Shown here piece by piece: positions 1 through 6,650 of a stretch of 14,195 nucleotides of DNA. Where the stretch lies: the NCBI GenBank assembly GCA_035938875.1, contig DASZGL010000011.1, forward strand, positions 1 to 14,195. Reading direction: 5' to 3'. Position numbers and translations under genes: made by a program. Source of the stretch: DASZGL01 sp035938875. Its GTDB lineage: Bacteria; Chloroflexota; Dormibacteria; Aeolococcales; Aeolococcaceae. The notes beneath the pieces were generated by a model. It was not told the DNA's origin. It ran no database searches and worked only from the letters and a program-made list of their open reading frames with translations. Each line of letters opens with the position of its first letter. Within the stretch, counting starts at the first letter, position 1.

Positions 1-242
1 CCGGGCGCGGCGTCGGGGAACTGCACCGACACGGCGCAGAGCCCCGATGCGTCCTGGAACTGGACGGTGCAATGCCCGGTCTCGGCGGCCGACCGCGCGG
101 GGTCGCACCCCGACGGTTGATCGGGATGCCCCGCCCGCCACACTGGCTGGCGAGCCGTCGACGACGACGCTCCGCAACTGGACGCAGCACCCGCGATGAG
201 CACGCTCAGGGCCAGCGGCAACGCAGGCCGCCGCCCCGTCAC
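1..242 (-). CDS. Cys-rich putative lipoprotein, partial (C-terminus beyond the window)
   Basis: Reading the minus strand from a GTG at 242 gives 80 uninterrupted codons to the window edge. The N-terminus is a classic export signal: a basic start (VTGRRP), a hydrophobic core (LPLALSVLIAGAA) and a lipobox-like ASSC, so Cys23 would be lipidated. The mature part seen so far has cysteines at about residues 46, 58 and 69, plus Trp35 and several His, suggesting disulfides or metal binding in an extracytoplasmic domain. The start codon overlaps the stop of the DUF3501 gene as GTGA, indicating translational coupling and membership of the PerR-rubrerythrin operon. I recognise no family. The -3 residue of the lipobox is Ala rather than the preferred Leu, so an ordinary signal peptide is possible. 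Confidence 0.62.
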   Translation of the reverse strand, partial: MTGRRPALPLALSVLIAGAASSCGASSSTARQPVWRAGHPDQPSGCDPARSAAETGHCTVQFQDASGLCAVSVQFPDAAP

Positions 243-817
243 CGACCCAGCAGGTCCGCAGCCAGGGCCGACCGCTGCTCCTCGGTGAGCACGGTGCCGG
301 CGCGATAGGCGTCGTGCTCGGCGACGATGCGCACCGGGCCGCCCCGCAGAAATGACGCCCGCTGCCCCTCATCTAGCCGAAATCGCAGGTAGTGGACGCT
401 GCTGGTGCGGTCGTCGCGACTCCGTCCTTCCTCGAAGATGCTCTCGACAGGAACGCCGTCGACCTCCATGCGCACCGTGGACTCGATGCCGCCGAGCGAA
501 CTCAGCCACCGGGCCAGTTCGGCGGCATCGGTAACCTCGAGAAACAGCGTAGCCGACAGCTCGTTGTCGCCAGGGATGAGCTCATTGAAGACGGCGAGCT
601 CCTCGGCGATGCGCTCTGGGTCGTCGACACGCTCGGCGCGGAGGAGCTCCTCAACAACGCCCCGGACCGTTTCTCGATTCTCGAAGACGAGGGTCACCAG
701 GTCACCAAGGGCGACGCGGCGATGCTTCTTGAGGTCGATCACCTGACGGCGCGCGTCGGCGCGAACCGGTTCGTAGCTCGCCGGCGGACGAACATCAGCG
801 ACTGTCAGTGGCTGCAT
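239..817 (-). CDS. DUF3501 family protein
   Basis: A 192-residue cytoplasmic protein. The N-terminal half has the family hallmark: a start near MQPLTVADV, then PASYEPVRADARRQVIDLKK, HRRVALGDLVTLVFENRETV and a VEELLRAER segment. DUF3501 has no established biochemical role, but it is repeatedly found next to rubrerythrin and peroxide-stress genes, as here. I chose the ATG at 817 rather than the open frame extending to 910, because the family begins about there and the longer version would overlap the rubrerythrin gene by about 80 bp. The ATG lies 11 bases after the rubrerythrin stop, and its own stop overlaps the lipoprotein start (GTGA), so the operon is tight. Family call strong, function unknown; a helper in iron or peroxide handling is inferred from neighbours only. 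Confidence 0.85.
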   Translation of the reverse strand: MQPLTVADVRPPASYEPVRADARRQVIDLKKHRRVALGDLVTLVFENRETVRGVVEELLRAERVDDPERIAEELAVFNELIPGDNELSATLFLEVTDAAELARWLSSLGGIESTVRMEVDGVPVESIFEEGRSRDDRTSSVHYLRFRLDEGQRASFLRGGPVRIVAEHDAYRAGTVLTEEQRSALAADLLGR

Positions 818-828
818 CGTTGTGCGAC

Positions 829-1251
829 TCAGGCCTCGTTGAGAGTGACCAGTCCCTTGCTGAATCGGCCGGCATGCGACTTCTCGGCGCGAGCCAGGGT
901 CTCGAACCACTCGGCGATCTCCTCGAAGCCCTCGTCGCGCGCGGTGCGGGCAAAACCTGGGTACATCTCGGTGTACTCATACGTCTCGCCCTCGATGGCG
1001 CTGCGCAGGTTCTTCTCCGTGTCGCCGACGGGAACGCCGGTGACCGGATCACCGACTTCCTCGAGAAACTCGAAGTGGCCGAAGGCGTGCCCGGTCTCAC
1101 CCTCGGCGACGTCGCGGAACAGCCCCGCGACATCGGCATAGCCCTCAACGTCGGCGCGGCGAGAGAAGTAGAGGTAACGACGGTTCGCCTGCGACTCGCC
1201 CGCGAAAGCCGCCTTGAGATTGTCTTCAGTCCTGGTTCCCTTGAGACCCAC
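829..1251 (-). CDS. rbr: Rubrerythrin (diiron domain only)
   Basis: A 140-residue ferritin-like four-helix diiron protein. Ligand residues expected for rubrerythrin are visible: Glu19 in FAGESQANRRY, Glu52 and His55 in EGETGH, Glu89 and Glu92 in EGETYEYTEMYPGFAR, and Glu123 and His126 in AEKSH. Rubrerythrins reduce hydrogen peroxide to water, usually taking electrons through a C-terminal rubredoxin domain. That domain is absent here: the protein stops right after the fourth helix, so an external donor is needed. The GTG start at 1251 is supported by GGAGG nine bases upstream (1261-1265). It lies 36 bp behind the PerR-type regulator and ahead of DUF3501, so it is probably induced by peroxide. 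Confidence 0.93.
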   Translation of the reverse strand: MGLKGTRTEDNLKAAFAGESQANRRYLYFSRRADVEGYADVAGLFRDVAEGETGHAFGHFEFLEEVGDPVTGVPVGDTEKNLRSAIEGETYEYTEMYPGFARTARDEGFEEIAEWFETLARAEKSHAGRFSKGLVTLNEA

Positions 1252-1287
1252 TGTGCACTGCCTCCAGCGTTGTTGAATCTGATTTGC

Positions 1288-1728
1288 CTATGTCAGTCGA
1301 TCGGCGCCCCGCGCCGGTGCGGTTGCCGCGTTCCGGCAGCGGGCGCAGACACCCCTCGCGTGAACCGCAAGCTGCTCGACACGATATCGAGACAGCCCGC
1401 TGCCACGCAGCCGGCCAATCCCGTCGAGCTGGCGAGGAATATCCTCGATTCCGCCGCATACCCGGCAGGTGAAGTGATCGTGTTCGCCGATGTTGGCGTC
1501 GTAGCGTGTCTTGGGACCGAGGCCGCGCAACTCGAGAATCCGCCCGGCGTCGGCGAGCAGGCGCAGCGTGTTGTACACCGTGGCCACGCTGACCGAGGAA
1601 TCACGTTCGTGGACCATGGCGATGAGCTGCTCGGCGTCGGGATGGACGGTGGTTCCCACCAATGCCTCGTAGATCAGCCGTCGCTGCGGGGTGAGCCGCC
1701 GTCCCGTGGGAAGTCCGGTGTCGTTCAT
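1288..1728 (-). CDS. perR: Fur-family regulator, PerR type
   Basis: A 146-residue metal-dependent repressor. An N-terminal winged helix (about residues 8-70, with VSVATVYNTLRLLADAG as recognition helix) is followed by the Fur dimerisation domain. Structural zinc ligands are Cys88/Cys91 (CRVC) and Cys128/Cys131 (CARC). The regulatory site matches PerR: His29, Asp77, His83, His85 and Asp96, five residues after the second Cys. Asp rather than Glu at this last position is the trait linked to peroxide sensing by B. subtilis PerR (Asp104). The ATG at 1728 is preferred over the frame open to 1908, because the family starts here and the promoter and operator lie just upstream. No Shine-Dalgarno is seen. 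It leads the rubrerythrin operon and probably represses it and itself. Confidence 0.88.
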   Translation of the reverse strand: MNDTGLPTGRRLTPQRRLIYEALVGTTVHPDAEQLIAMVHERDSSVSVATVYNTLRLLADAGRILELRGLGPKTRYDANIGEHDHFTCRVCGGIEDIPRQLDGIGRLRGSGLSRYRVEQLAVHARGVCARCRNAATAPARGADRLT

Positions 1729-1739
1729 GGGAAGCCCGT

Positions 1740-1769
1740 ATTCTAGAACTATTCTAAGAATGGATGCAA
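1740..1769 (-). promoter_or_regulatory. perR operon promoter with PerR/Fur-type operator
   Basis: An AT-rich island in GC-rich DNA. On the plus strand 1743-1757 reads CTAGAAC-T-ATTCTAA, a 7-1-7 inverted repeat matching the B. subtilis PerR box (TTATAATnATTATAA) at 11 of 14 defined positions. It sits in a longer imperfect palindrome (1740-1761; the outer five bases pair). On the minus strand TAGAAT (1745-1740) is a good -10, with TTGCAT (1769-1764) 18 bp upstream as a weak -35. The operator covers the -10 and spacer, so repressor would block RNA polymerase. The ATG is only 11 bases past the -10, giving a very short leader. Confidence 0.68.
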
Positions 1770-1876
1770 ATAGGGCGGTGAACGGCGCCTCCCGGCTCAG
1801 GCTGGGTGCGCACTGCCGGAGCGGCCCCGGCGGCGCCAGCCAGCACCTCAACTGTTGTTGATAAACTGGATCGACA

Positions 1877-2671
1877 ATGTCGGCAATGCCCCACGCCCGT
1901 ACGCCCACGCCAGCTGGGCCCAGGATGGAGGCTCAACTCCTCAGCGACAGGGACCTCAGCAGCACCGCCGCGCGTCTCGACAGCGCTCCCCCTCAGGAGA
2001 TCGTCCGCTGGGCGCTGCAGAACCACCGCCCGGGAAGAGTTGCCGTGGTGACCGGCCTTCAGGCGGACGGAGTGGCCATCGCCGACATGGCGCTCGCCGT
2101 CGACCCCGGGGTGCGCGTCGTCACCATCGACACCGGCCGCCTGCCCAGGGCCACGTACCAGTACATCGACGTGCTCCGGCGCCACTTCGGGCGACCCATC
2201 GAGGTGTTGCTGCCCGACCACGACGACGTCGAGCGATTCGTCACCGAGTACGGGGTCAACTCCTTCTACAACTCGGCCGAGAGGCGGCTCGACTGCTGCC
2301 ACCATCGCAAGGTGGCGCCGCTGGAGCGGGTGCTGGAGACGGTCGATTGCTGGATGACCGGCCTCCGCCGCAGCCAGTCAGCCTCGCGGGCGATGACCCC
2401 AGTGGTGCAGCGCGACCTCGCCCACGGCGGCGTGGTGAAAGTCAATCCACTGGCATCGTGGAGCGACGATCGGGTCTCGGCCTATCTGGCGGCCCGCGGC
2501 GTCCCCTTCCATCCCCTCTACGCGGAGGGCTACACCAGCATCGGCTGCGAGCCCTGCACCCGGGCGACGACCGCGGGCGAGGATCCGCGCGCCGGGCGCT
2601 GGTGGTGGGAGTATGGACTGGACAAGGAGTGCGGCATCCATGGCAGACCGGTGCTGCGAAGAACGGCATAG
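1877..2671 (+). CDS. cysH: Adenylylsulfate/phosphoadenylylsulfate reductase (4Fe-4S type)
   Basis: A 264-residue cytoplasmic enzyme that reduces activated sulfate (APS or PAPS) to sulfite with thioredoxin. Visible signatures: the nucleotide-binding region VVTGLQADGVAIADM, the TIDTGRL segment, TGLRRSQSASR, and the catalytic ECGIH near the C-terminus (Cys252). Two cysteine pairs, Cys140-Cys141 (DCCHHRK) and Cys224/Cys227 (GCEPC), mark the assimilatory class carrying a 4Fe-4S cluster, which generally uses APS; some members, such as that of B. subtilis, also accept PAPS. The start is uncertain: ATGs at 1877, 1886 and 1925 share the frame and none has a clear Shine-Dalgarno. It diverges from perR. 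The stop is 3-6 bp before cysC, so the two are an operon. Confidence 0.93.
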   Translation: MSAMPHARTPTPAGPRMEAQLLSDRDLSSTAARLDSAPPQEIVRWALQNHRPGRVAVVTGLQADGVAIADMALAVDPGVRVVTIDTGRLPRATYQYIDVLRRHFGRPIEVLLPDHDDVERFVTEYGVNSFYNSAERRLDCCHHRKVAPLERVLETVDCWMTGLRRSQSASRAMTPVVQRDLAHGGVVKVNPLASWSDDRVSAYLAARGVPFHPLYAEGYTSIGCEPCTRATTAGEDPRAGRWWWEYGLDKECGIHGRPVLRRTA

Positions 2672-2674
2672 GCG

Positions 2675-3244
2675 GTGATGGCAGAGCAGGACAGAAAACG
2701 TGGTGTCACCGTCTGGTTCACCGGTCTCAGCGGCGCCGGCAAGTCGACAATGGCGACCGCCCTGGCGGAGCGGCTGCGCGCGTGTGGGCGCGGTGTCGAG
2801 GTGCTGGACGGCGACGCCGTGCGCGAGAACCTCTCCAAGGGGTTGGGCTTCAGCAAGCAGGACCGTGACACCAACATCCGGCGGATCGGATTCGTCGCCC
2901 AGCTGCTGACGCGCCATGGCGTGGTCGTGCTGGTCGCCGCCATCAGTCCGTACCGCGAGGTGCGCGACGAGGTGCGCGCCACGGTCGGCGCCTTCGTCGA
3001 GGTGCACGTCGACTGTTCGATGGACGAGCTGGTCCGACGCGACGCCAAGGGGCTGTACGCCAGGGCACTGGCGGGCGAGCTGCCCAACTTCACCGGCGTC
3101 TCCGACCCATACGAGGCGCCGCTGGCGCCCGAGGTGCGTGTCGACACCGCCACCGAGGATGTCGAGGCATCGGTCGCTCGGATCATCGAGGCTCTGCGCC
3201 TGCGCGGCTACATCGAGGAGGCGGAGCTGGCTCAGGCCAGCTGA
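2675..3244 (+). CDS. cysC: Adenylylsulfate (APS) kinase
   Basis: Phosphorylates the 3' hydroxyl of APS with ATP to give PAPS. About 189 residues, the full family length. The Walker A loop GLSGAGKS is at residues 17-24. Then follow the family motifs VLDGDAVRENLSKGLGFSK, RDTNIRRIGFVAQLL, the ISPYREVRDEVR segment and the lid region ELPNFTGVSDPYEAPLAPEV. The start is either the GTG at 2675 or the directly following ATG at 2678; they differ by one residue and both lie within a few bases of the cysH stop, so translation is likely coupled. A kinase beside an Fe-S type reductase suggests that both APS and PAPS are used, or that PAPS serves sulfation. No ATP sulfurylase gene is in this window. Confidence 0.95.
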   Translation: MMAEQDRKRGVTVWFTGLSGAGKSTMATALAERLRACGRGVEVLDGDAVRENLSKGLGFSKQDRDTNIRRIGFVAQLLTRHGVVVLVAAISPYREVRDEVRATVGAFVEVHVDCSMDELVRRDAKGLYARALAGELPNFTGVSDPYEAPLAPEVRVDTATEDVEASVARIIEALRLRGYIEEAELAQAS

Positions 3245-3286
3245 GGCAGGCGCAGGCGGCGGCGCATCGCGCAAGATCGCAGCTGC

Positions 3287-4489
3287 ATGGCAACCTCGTC
3301 GGCTACACCTCGAACCCGGAGTCAGCGCCAGCTCGCGAAGACCGACCTGTATGAGGTCGACGAGCTGCTGTCCGACGACGAGCGCCTCGTCCGCGACACG
3401 GTCCACACACTGGTCGTCGACCGGCTGCTTCCGGTCGTCGCCGCGCATTTCGAGGCGGGAACGTTCCCCGCTGAGCTGATCCCTGAGGTCGCCGGCGTCG
3501 GTCTATTGGGCATGCACCTTCATGGATATGACTGCGCGGGCGCCAGCGCGGTCGCCTACGGCGTCGCCTGCGAGGAGCTCGAGGCCGGTGACAGTGGCCT
3601 GCGTTCCTTCGTGTCGGTGCAGGGATCTTTGGCGATGTTTCCCATCCACGCCTACGGCAGCGAGGAGCAGAAGCAGCGCTGGCTGCCGGCGATGGCAGCG
3701 GGAAGGGTGATCGGTTGCTTCGGCCTCACCGAGCCGGACGCCGGCTCCGACCCCGCCGCGATGCGCACCACGGCGAGGCGCGACGGCGATGACTGGGTGC
3801 TCAACGGCACCAAGATGTGGATCAGCAACGGCTCGATCGCCGACATCGCCGTGGTCTGGGCGCGCACCGACGACGACATCCGCGGCTTCGTCGTCGAGCG
3901 CGGCACTCGAGGATTCGCCGCCCACGACATCACTGGAAAGCTGTCCCTGCGCGCGTCGGTGACGTCGGAGCTGTCCTTCGATGACGTGCGTCTCCCCGGT
4001 GACGCGGTGCTCCCCGGCGTGGCCGGGATGCGCGGGCCACTCTCCTGTCTCAACGAGGCGCGCTACGGGATCGCCTGGGGCGCCATGGGCGCGGCGCGCT
4101 CGTGCTTCGAGGCGGCGCTGGACTACAGCAAGCAGCGCGTGGCCTTCGGCCGGCCGATCGCGGCACGGCAGCTCATCCAGCAGAAGCTCGCCGACATGGC
4201 CACGTCCCTGGTGCAGGGCCGCCTCGTCGCCCACCGCCTTGGGGTGCTCAAGGACGCCGGCCGGGCTACACCGGTGCAGGTGTCGCTGGCCAAGCGCGCC
4301 AACGTCCGCGCTGCCCTCGACATCGCCCGAACCGCGCGGACCATCCTCGGCGCCAACGGCATCACCCTCGAATACCCGGTCGCCCGCCACATGGCCAACC
4401 TCGAGTCGGTGCTGACCTACGAGGGGACCGAGGAGGTGCACACCCTCATCCTGGGCAAAGCGCTCACCGGCGAGGACGCTTTCTCCTGA
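3287..4489 (+). CDS. gcdH: Acyl-CoA dehydrogenase, glutaryl-CoA dehydrogenase-like
   Basis: A 400-residue FAD enzyme, full length for the family. It resembles human glutaryl-CoA dehydrogenase closely in several blocks: DSGLRSFVSVQGSL, PIHAYGSEEQKQRWLP, GCFGLTEPDAGSDPAAM, LNEARYGIAWGAMGA and the C-terminal LTYEGTEEVHTLILGKALTG. The catalytic base would be Glu379 (TYEGTEE), and Arg106 matches the substrate-carboxylate arginine of GCDH. The predicted reaction is oxidative decarboxylation of glutaryl-CoA to crotonyl-CoA in lysine, tryptophan or benzoate breakdown, passing electrons to ETF. It begins 42 bp after cysC with no clear Shine-Dalgarno, and a functional link with sulfur genes is not evident. 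Its last 26 bp overlap the 3' end of the opposite radC gene. Confidence 0.9.
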   Translation: MATSSATPRTRSQRQLAKTDLYEVDELLSDDERLVRDTVHTLVVDRLLPVVAAHFEAGTFPAELIPEVAGVGLLGMHLHGYDCAGASAVAYGVACEELEAGDSGLRSFVSVQGSLAMFPIHAYGSEEQKQRWLPAMAAGRVIGCFGLTEPDAGSDPAAMRTTARRDGDDWVLNGTKMWISNGSIADIAVVWARTDDDIRGFVVERGTRGFAAHDITGKLSLRASVTSELSFDDVRLPGDAVLPGVAGMRGPLSCLNEARYGIAWGAMGAARSCFEAALDYSKQRVAFGRPIAARQLIQQKLADMATSLVQGRLVAHRLGVLKDAGRATPVQVSLAKRANVRAALDIARTARTILGANGITLEYPVARHMANLESVLTYEGTEEVHTLILGKALTGEDAFS

Positions 4490-5258
4490 CGTTGTCGCCC
4501 GGCGCGACCGCTGCGTCGCCGCGCCGGACGTCGGCGGCGTTCGACGCCACCGGTGATGGCTCACCGTCGACCCATCCCTCCGACTCGCGAAAAGAGAAAT
4601 GGCCATGACGGGCCACAACGATGTGGTCGACGACGGGGACACCGACCAGCCCGCCCGCCTGGCGGAGCACCGCGGTCACCTGGCGGTCGGCGCGACTCGG
4701 CGCCGGGTCACCGCTGGGATGGTTGTGGGCGACAAGCACCGCGGCGGCACCGGCGACCAGGGCGGGGCCGAAGACGTCACGAGGGGTGAAGCGCGAGGCG
4801 TTGAGGGTGCCCACCGCCACCACCTCGGTGGCGATGGGACGGTGGCGGCTGTCGAGCATGAGCACGACGATGCGCTCGCGGCGCGCGCAGCGGATGCCGT
4901 CGAGGAGGAGCAGCGCGTCGCGGGGAGAGGTGACCGAGGGGCGGTCATCGGGGTACCAGCGCTCGGCGAGCTCCCAGAGTGCGGCGAGGCGCACGGCCCG
5001 CTCGGCGGGGACGCCGTGCTCGGCGACGAGCCCGGCAACGCCGAGCGCCCGCCTTCGCCAGAAGGGCACGGCGGCCAGCTCCACCGCGCTGCGCAACACC
5101 TCGGCCGCCGGCTCGGGTCCGGCGAGGACGTTGGCGATCAGCTCGCCCTCGCTGCGGGACGACAGCGTGCGATCGGCGATCTCGGCGACCCGGCTGAGCC
5201 GCCGCCGCTGCCCGGCGTCCACTCCGCGCTCGACGCTGTTGAGGAGTGGCGCGATCAC
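4464..5258 (-). CDS. radC: RadC-family JAMM (MPN+) domain protein
   Basis: A 264-residue protein. The C-terminal RadC/JAMM domain (about residues 108-230) is intact: VVLMLDSRHRPIATEVVAVG, then VAHNHPSGDPAPSRADRQVT giving zinc ligands His178, His180 and Asp191, then DHIVVARHGHFSFRESEGW, where the family normally ends. RadC was once linked to DNA repair but its activity is unresolved. Odd points: the usual N-terminal helix-hairpin-helix is hard to recognise (residues 25-100 are helical but divergent), and a basic tail of about 30 residues follows the normal end (ending RRKRPRR). That tail includes the 26 bp shared with gcdH. The GTG at 5258 is chosen because a promoter places the transcription start on it, and an in-frame stop lies at 5292-5294. 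Confidence 0.88.
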   Translation of the reverse strand: MIAPLLNSVERGVDAGQRRRLSRVAEIADRTLSSRSEGELIANVLAGPEPAAEVLRSAVELAAVPFWRRRALGVAGLVAEHGVPAERAVRLAALWELAERWYPDDRPSVTSPRDALLLLDGIRCARRERIVVLMLDSRHRPIATEVVAVGTLNASRFTPRDVFGPALVAGAAAVLVAHNHPSGDPAPSRADRQVTAVLRQAGGLVGVPVVDHIVVARHGHFSFRESEGWVDGEPSPVASNAADVRRGDAAVAPGDNVRRKRPRR

Positions 5259-5295
5259 CAGGCCGAGGCTATCGCCCTCTCTGTTGTTTTGTCAA
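5259..5295 (-). promoter_or_regulatory. Leaderless radC promoter
   Basis: On the minus strand a perfect -35 TTGACA (5295-5290), an 18-bp spacer, a TAnnnT -10 box TAGCCT (5271-5266), then exactly seven bases before the GTG at 5258. Transcription would start at the first base of the start codon, matching the absence of a nearby Shine-Dalgarno. The promoter fits in the 44 bp between radC and the upstream hydrolase gene. Confidence 0.65.
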
Positions 5296-5302
5296 GACGA
5301 AA

Positions 5303-6229
5303 CTACATCACGGCGACGCGGTCGGCGCGGCGTGTCGAGGCGGCGCTGAGGTGACGTTCGAAGAAGCCGCCGACTCGCTCGACGTACTCGCGCCGGCCGG
5401 CAAAGTAGGCGCCGACGTGGGGAACCCCGGGGAGTACCCACCGCTCCTTCGGCTCGCCGGCCGCGGCGTAGAGACGTTCGGCGTGAACCGGATGCACCGA
5501 CGCGTCGGAGCCGCCGTGGATCAGCAGCAGCGCCCTCGGCGCCAGCGCCGCCACGGCCACCAGCGGGCGAAAGCTGGCCAGCTCGGCGCCGGTTCGCCTG
5601 CGAAGCACCGTCGCCACCGGGCCGACGATGACCCCCGACGGCAGATGGAAGACGCGGCGGATACCGTCGCCGAGAACACTGCTGGGATCGCTGAAAGCAC
5701 TGTCCGAGCAGACCGCCGCCACCCTGGGGTCGCCGGCGCCGACGACGATGGAAACGGCGCCACCCAGCGAGAAGCCCAGCAGCCCAACGGGGATCTCGCC
5801 GACACGGGCGCACAGGGCGTCGATCGCCGCTTCGAGGTCACGGCACTCGTGGACGCCGAGCGTGTGCGGAGCCGGATCTGATCCCGGAGTGCCCCGCCAC
5901 CCATAGGCGAGGACGTGGAAGCCACGACGCTGCAGGGCCGTGGAGACGCCGAGCACGTCGCCGGCCCTACCACGGTGGCCACCGCTGACGATGATCGCCG
6001 CGTCCCGCGACCCGGGCAGGTACCAGGCGAGCAGGCGGACGCCGTCGCTGGTGCGCACGTCGAGAGATTCGTGCGCCACGCCGAGATCGTCAGGCGTCCA
6101 ACCGCGCTCGGCCTCGACGCCCCAGTGCCGCGCGCCGAAGGCTCGGACGTACAGGCTGGCGCACGCCGCTGCCCATCCGCCCCCCGCGGCAAGCAGAGAG
6201 GCGCCGACGAGGAGCCGGCGCCGTTTCAC
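5303..6229 (-). CDS. Alpha/beta hydrolase, exported or membrane-anchored
   Basis: A 308-residue serine hydrolase fold. The N-terminus VKRRRLLVGASLLAAGGGWAA is a basic-hydrophobic signal peptide or anchor, placing the catalytic domain outside the membrane. The nucleophile elbow is GFSLGG (Ser154). Asp242 (HGGSDASVHP) and His271 (GVPHVG) complete a plausible triad. The layout, with SDGVRLLAWYLPG near the domain start and YGWRGTPGSDP after the third strand, resembles the YqkD/ABHD13-like hydrolases, whose substrates are mostly unknown. The GTG at 6229 is chosen because it overlaps the upstream stop as GTGA. The frame is open to 6298, but that extension would be read within the preceding gene. 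It is the last gene of the parA cluster. Confidence 0.85.
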   Translation of the reverse strand: MKRRRLLVGASLLAAGGGWAAACASLYVRAFGARHWGVEAERGWTPDDLGVAHESLDVRTSDGVRLLAWYLPGSRDAAIIVSGGHRGRAGDVLGVSTALQRRGFHVLAYGWRGTPGSDPAPHTLGVHECRDLEAAIDALCARVGEIPVGLLGFSLGGAVSIVVGAGDPRVAAVCSDSAFSDPSSVLGDGIRRVFHLPSGVIVGPVATVLRRRTGAELASFRPLVAVAALAPRALLLIHGGSDASVHPVHAERLYAAAGEPKERWVLPGVPHVGAYFAGRREYVERVGGFFERHLSAASTRRADRVAVM

Positions 6230-6609
6230 CGGGTGAGCGCCATGCCGACGGCGAAAAGCGCCACCAGCACCACGCCAAGGGCGGCGACCGCCAGCCAAGC
6301 CTCGACGGCGGTCGGCTTCGCCGTCATCGTCGGGATGGTCTCCAGCGGCGGGAGGTTGGTGACGGAATGCTCGTCGAGCACCTCGGGCATTTCCACGCTG
6401 ATGTATTCCACCCTGCCGTACGAGTCGTCAGGGACCTCGGCCGGCTCCAGGTGGGAAGGCAGCGCCGCGGCACTCCGCCGGCGTCGATGGCGGCGCGCCA
6501 CCTGTTCGCCGGGGATGGCGCGCGGCGGATCGGCGGTCCCCGGAGCGGTGAACGCCGCCCGCGAGGCGATGTCGTCGTCGCGGACGACCTCTTCGACCAT
6601 GTCGCGCAC
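6226..6609 (-). CDS. Small tail-anchored membrane protein of unknown function
   Basis: A 127-residue protein with an acidic N-terminus (MVEEVVRDDD), a strongly basic patch around residues 39-45 (RRHRRRR), a polar linker, and one hydrophobic segment at about residues 103-125 followed only by TR. It would be cytoplasmic with a C-terminal membrane anchor. I recognise no family. The GTG at 6609 is preferred because GGAGG lies 12 bases upstream (6626-6622); an ATG nine bases later (6600) is possible. The gene starts 41 bp after the ParB-like stop, and its stop overlaps the hydrolase start by 4 bp, so all three are probably one operon. A C-terminal anchor also appears in the upstream ParB-like protein, which hints at co-localisation. 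Confidence 0.72.
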   Translation of the reverse strand: MRDMVEEVVRDDDIASRAAFTAPGTADPPRAIPGEQVARRHRRRRSAAALPSHLEPAEVPDDSYGRVEYISVEMPEVLDEHSVTNLPPLETIPTMTAKPTAVEAWLAVAALGVVLVALFAVGMALTR

Positions 6610-6650
6610 CCAGTCGCCGCGCCTCCGGCCCCACCGTCGCTGTCTGGTGC

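Noticed and set aside
72..308. Plus-strand frame of 78 codons at the left edge
   Set aside because: Arg/Pro-rich translation opposite the lipoprotein start and the end of DUF3501; no ribosome binding site.
808..1746. Plus-strand frame of 312 codons across the rubrerythrin and perR genes
   Set aside because: It is antisense to two genes with intact catalytic and metal-binding motifs, and shows no domain of its own.
1855..2868. Plus-strand frame of 337 codons overlapping cysH and cysC
   Set aside because: An out-of-frame translation, extremely rich in Arg, Pro and Gly, covering two real genes.
2378..3448. Minus-strand frame of 356 codons opposite cysH and cysC
   Set aside because: Antisense to two well-conserved enzymes; the translation is rich in Arg, His and Gly with no recognisable motif.
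3503..4642. Minus-strand frame of 379 codons opposite gcdH
   Set aside because: Antisense shadow of the dehydrogenase; it would also overlap radC in another frame.
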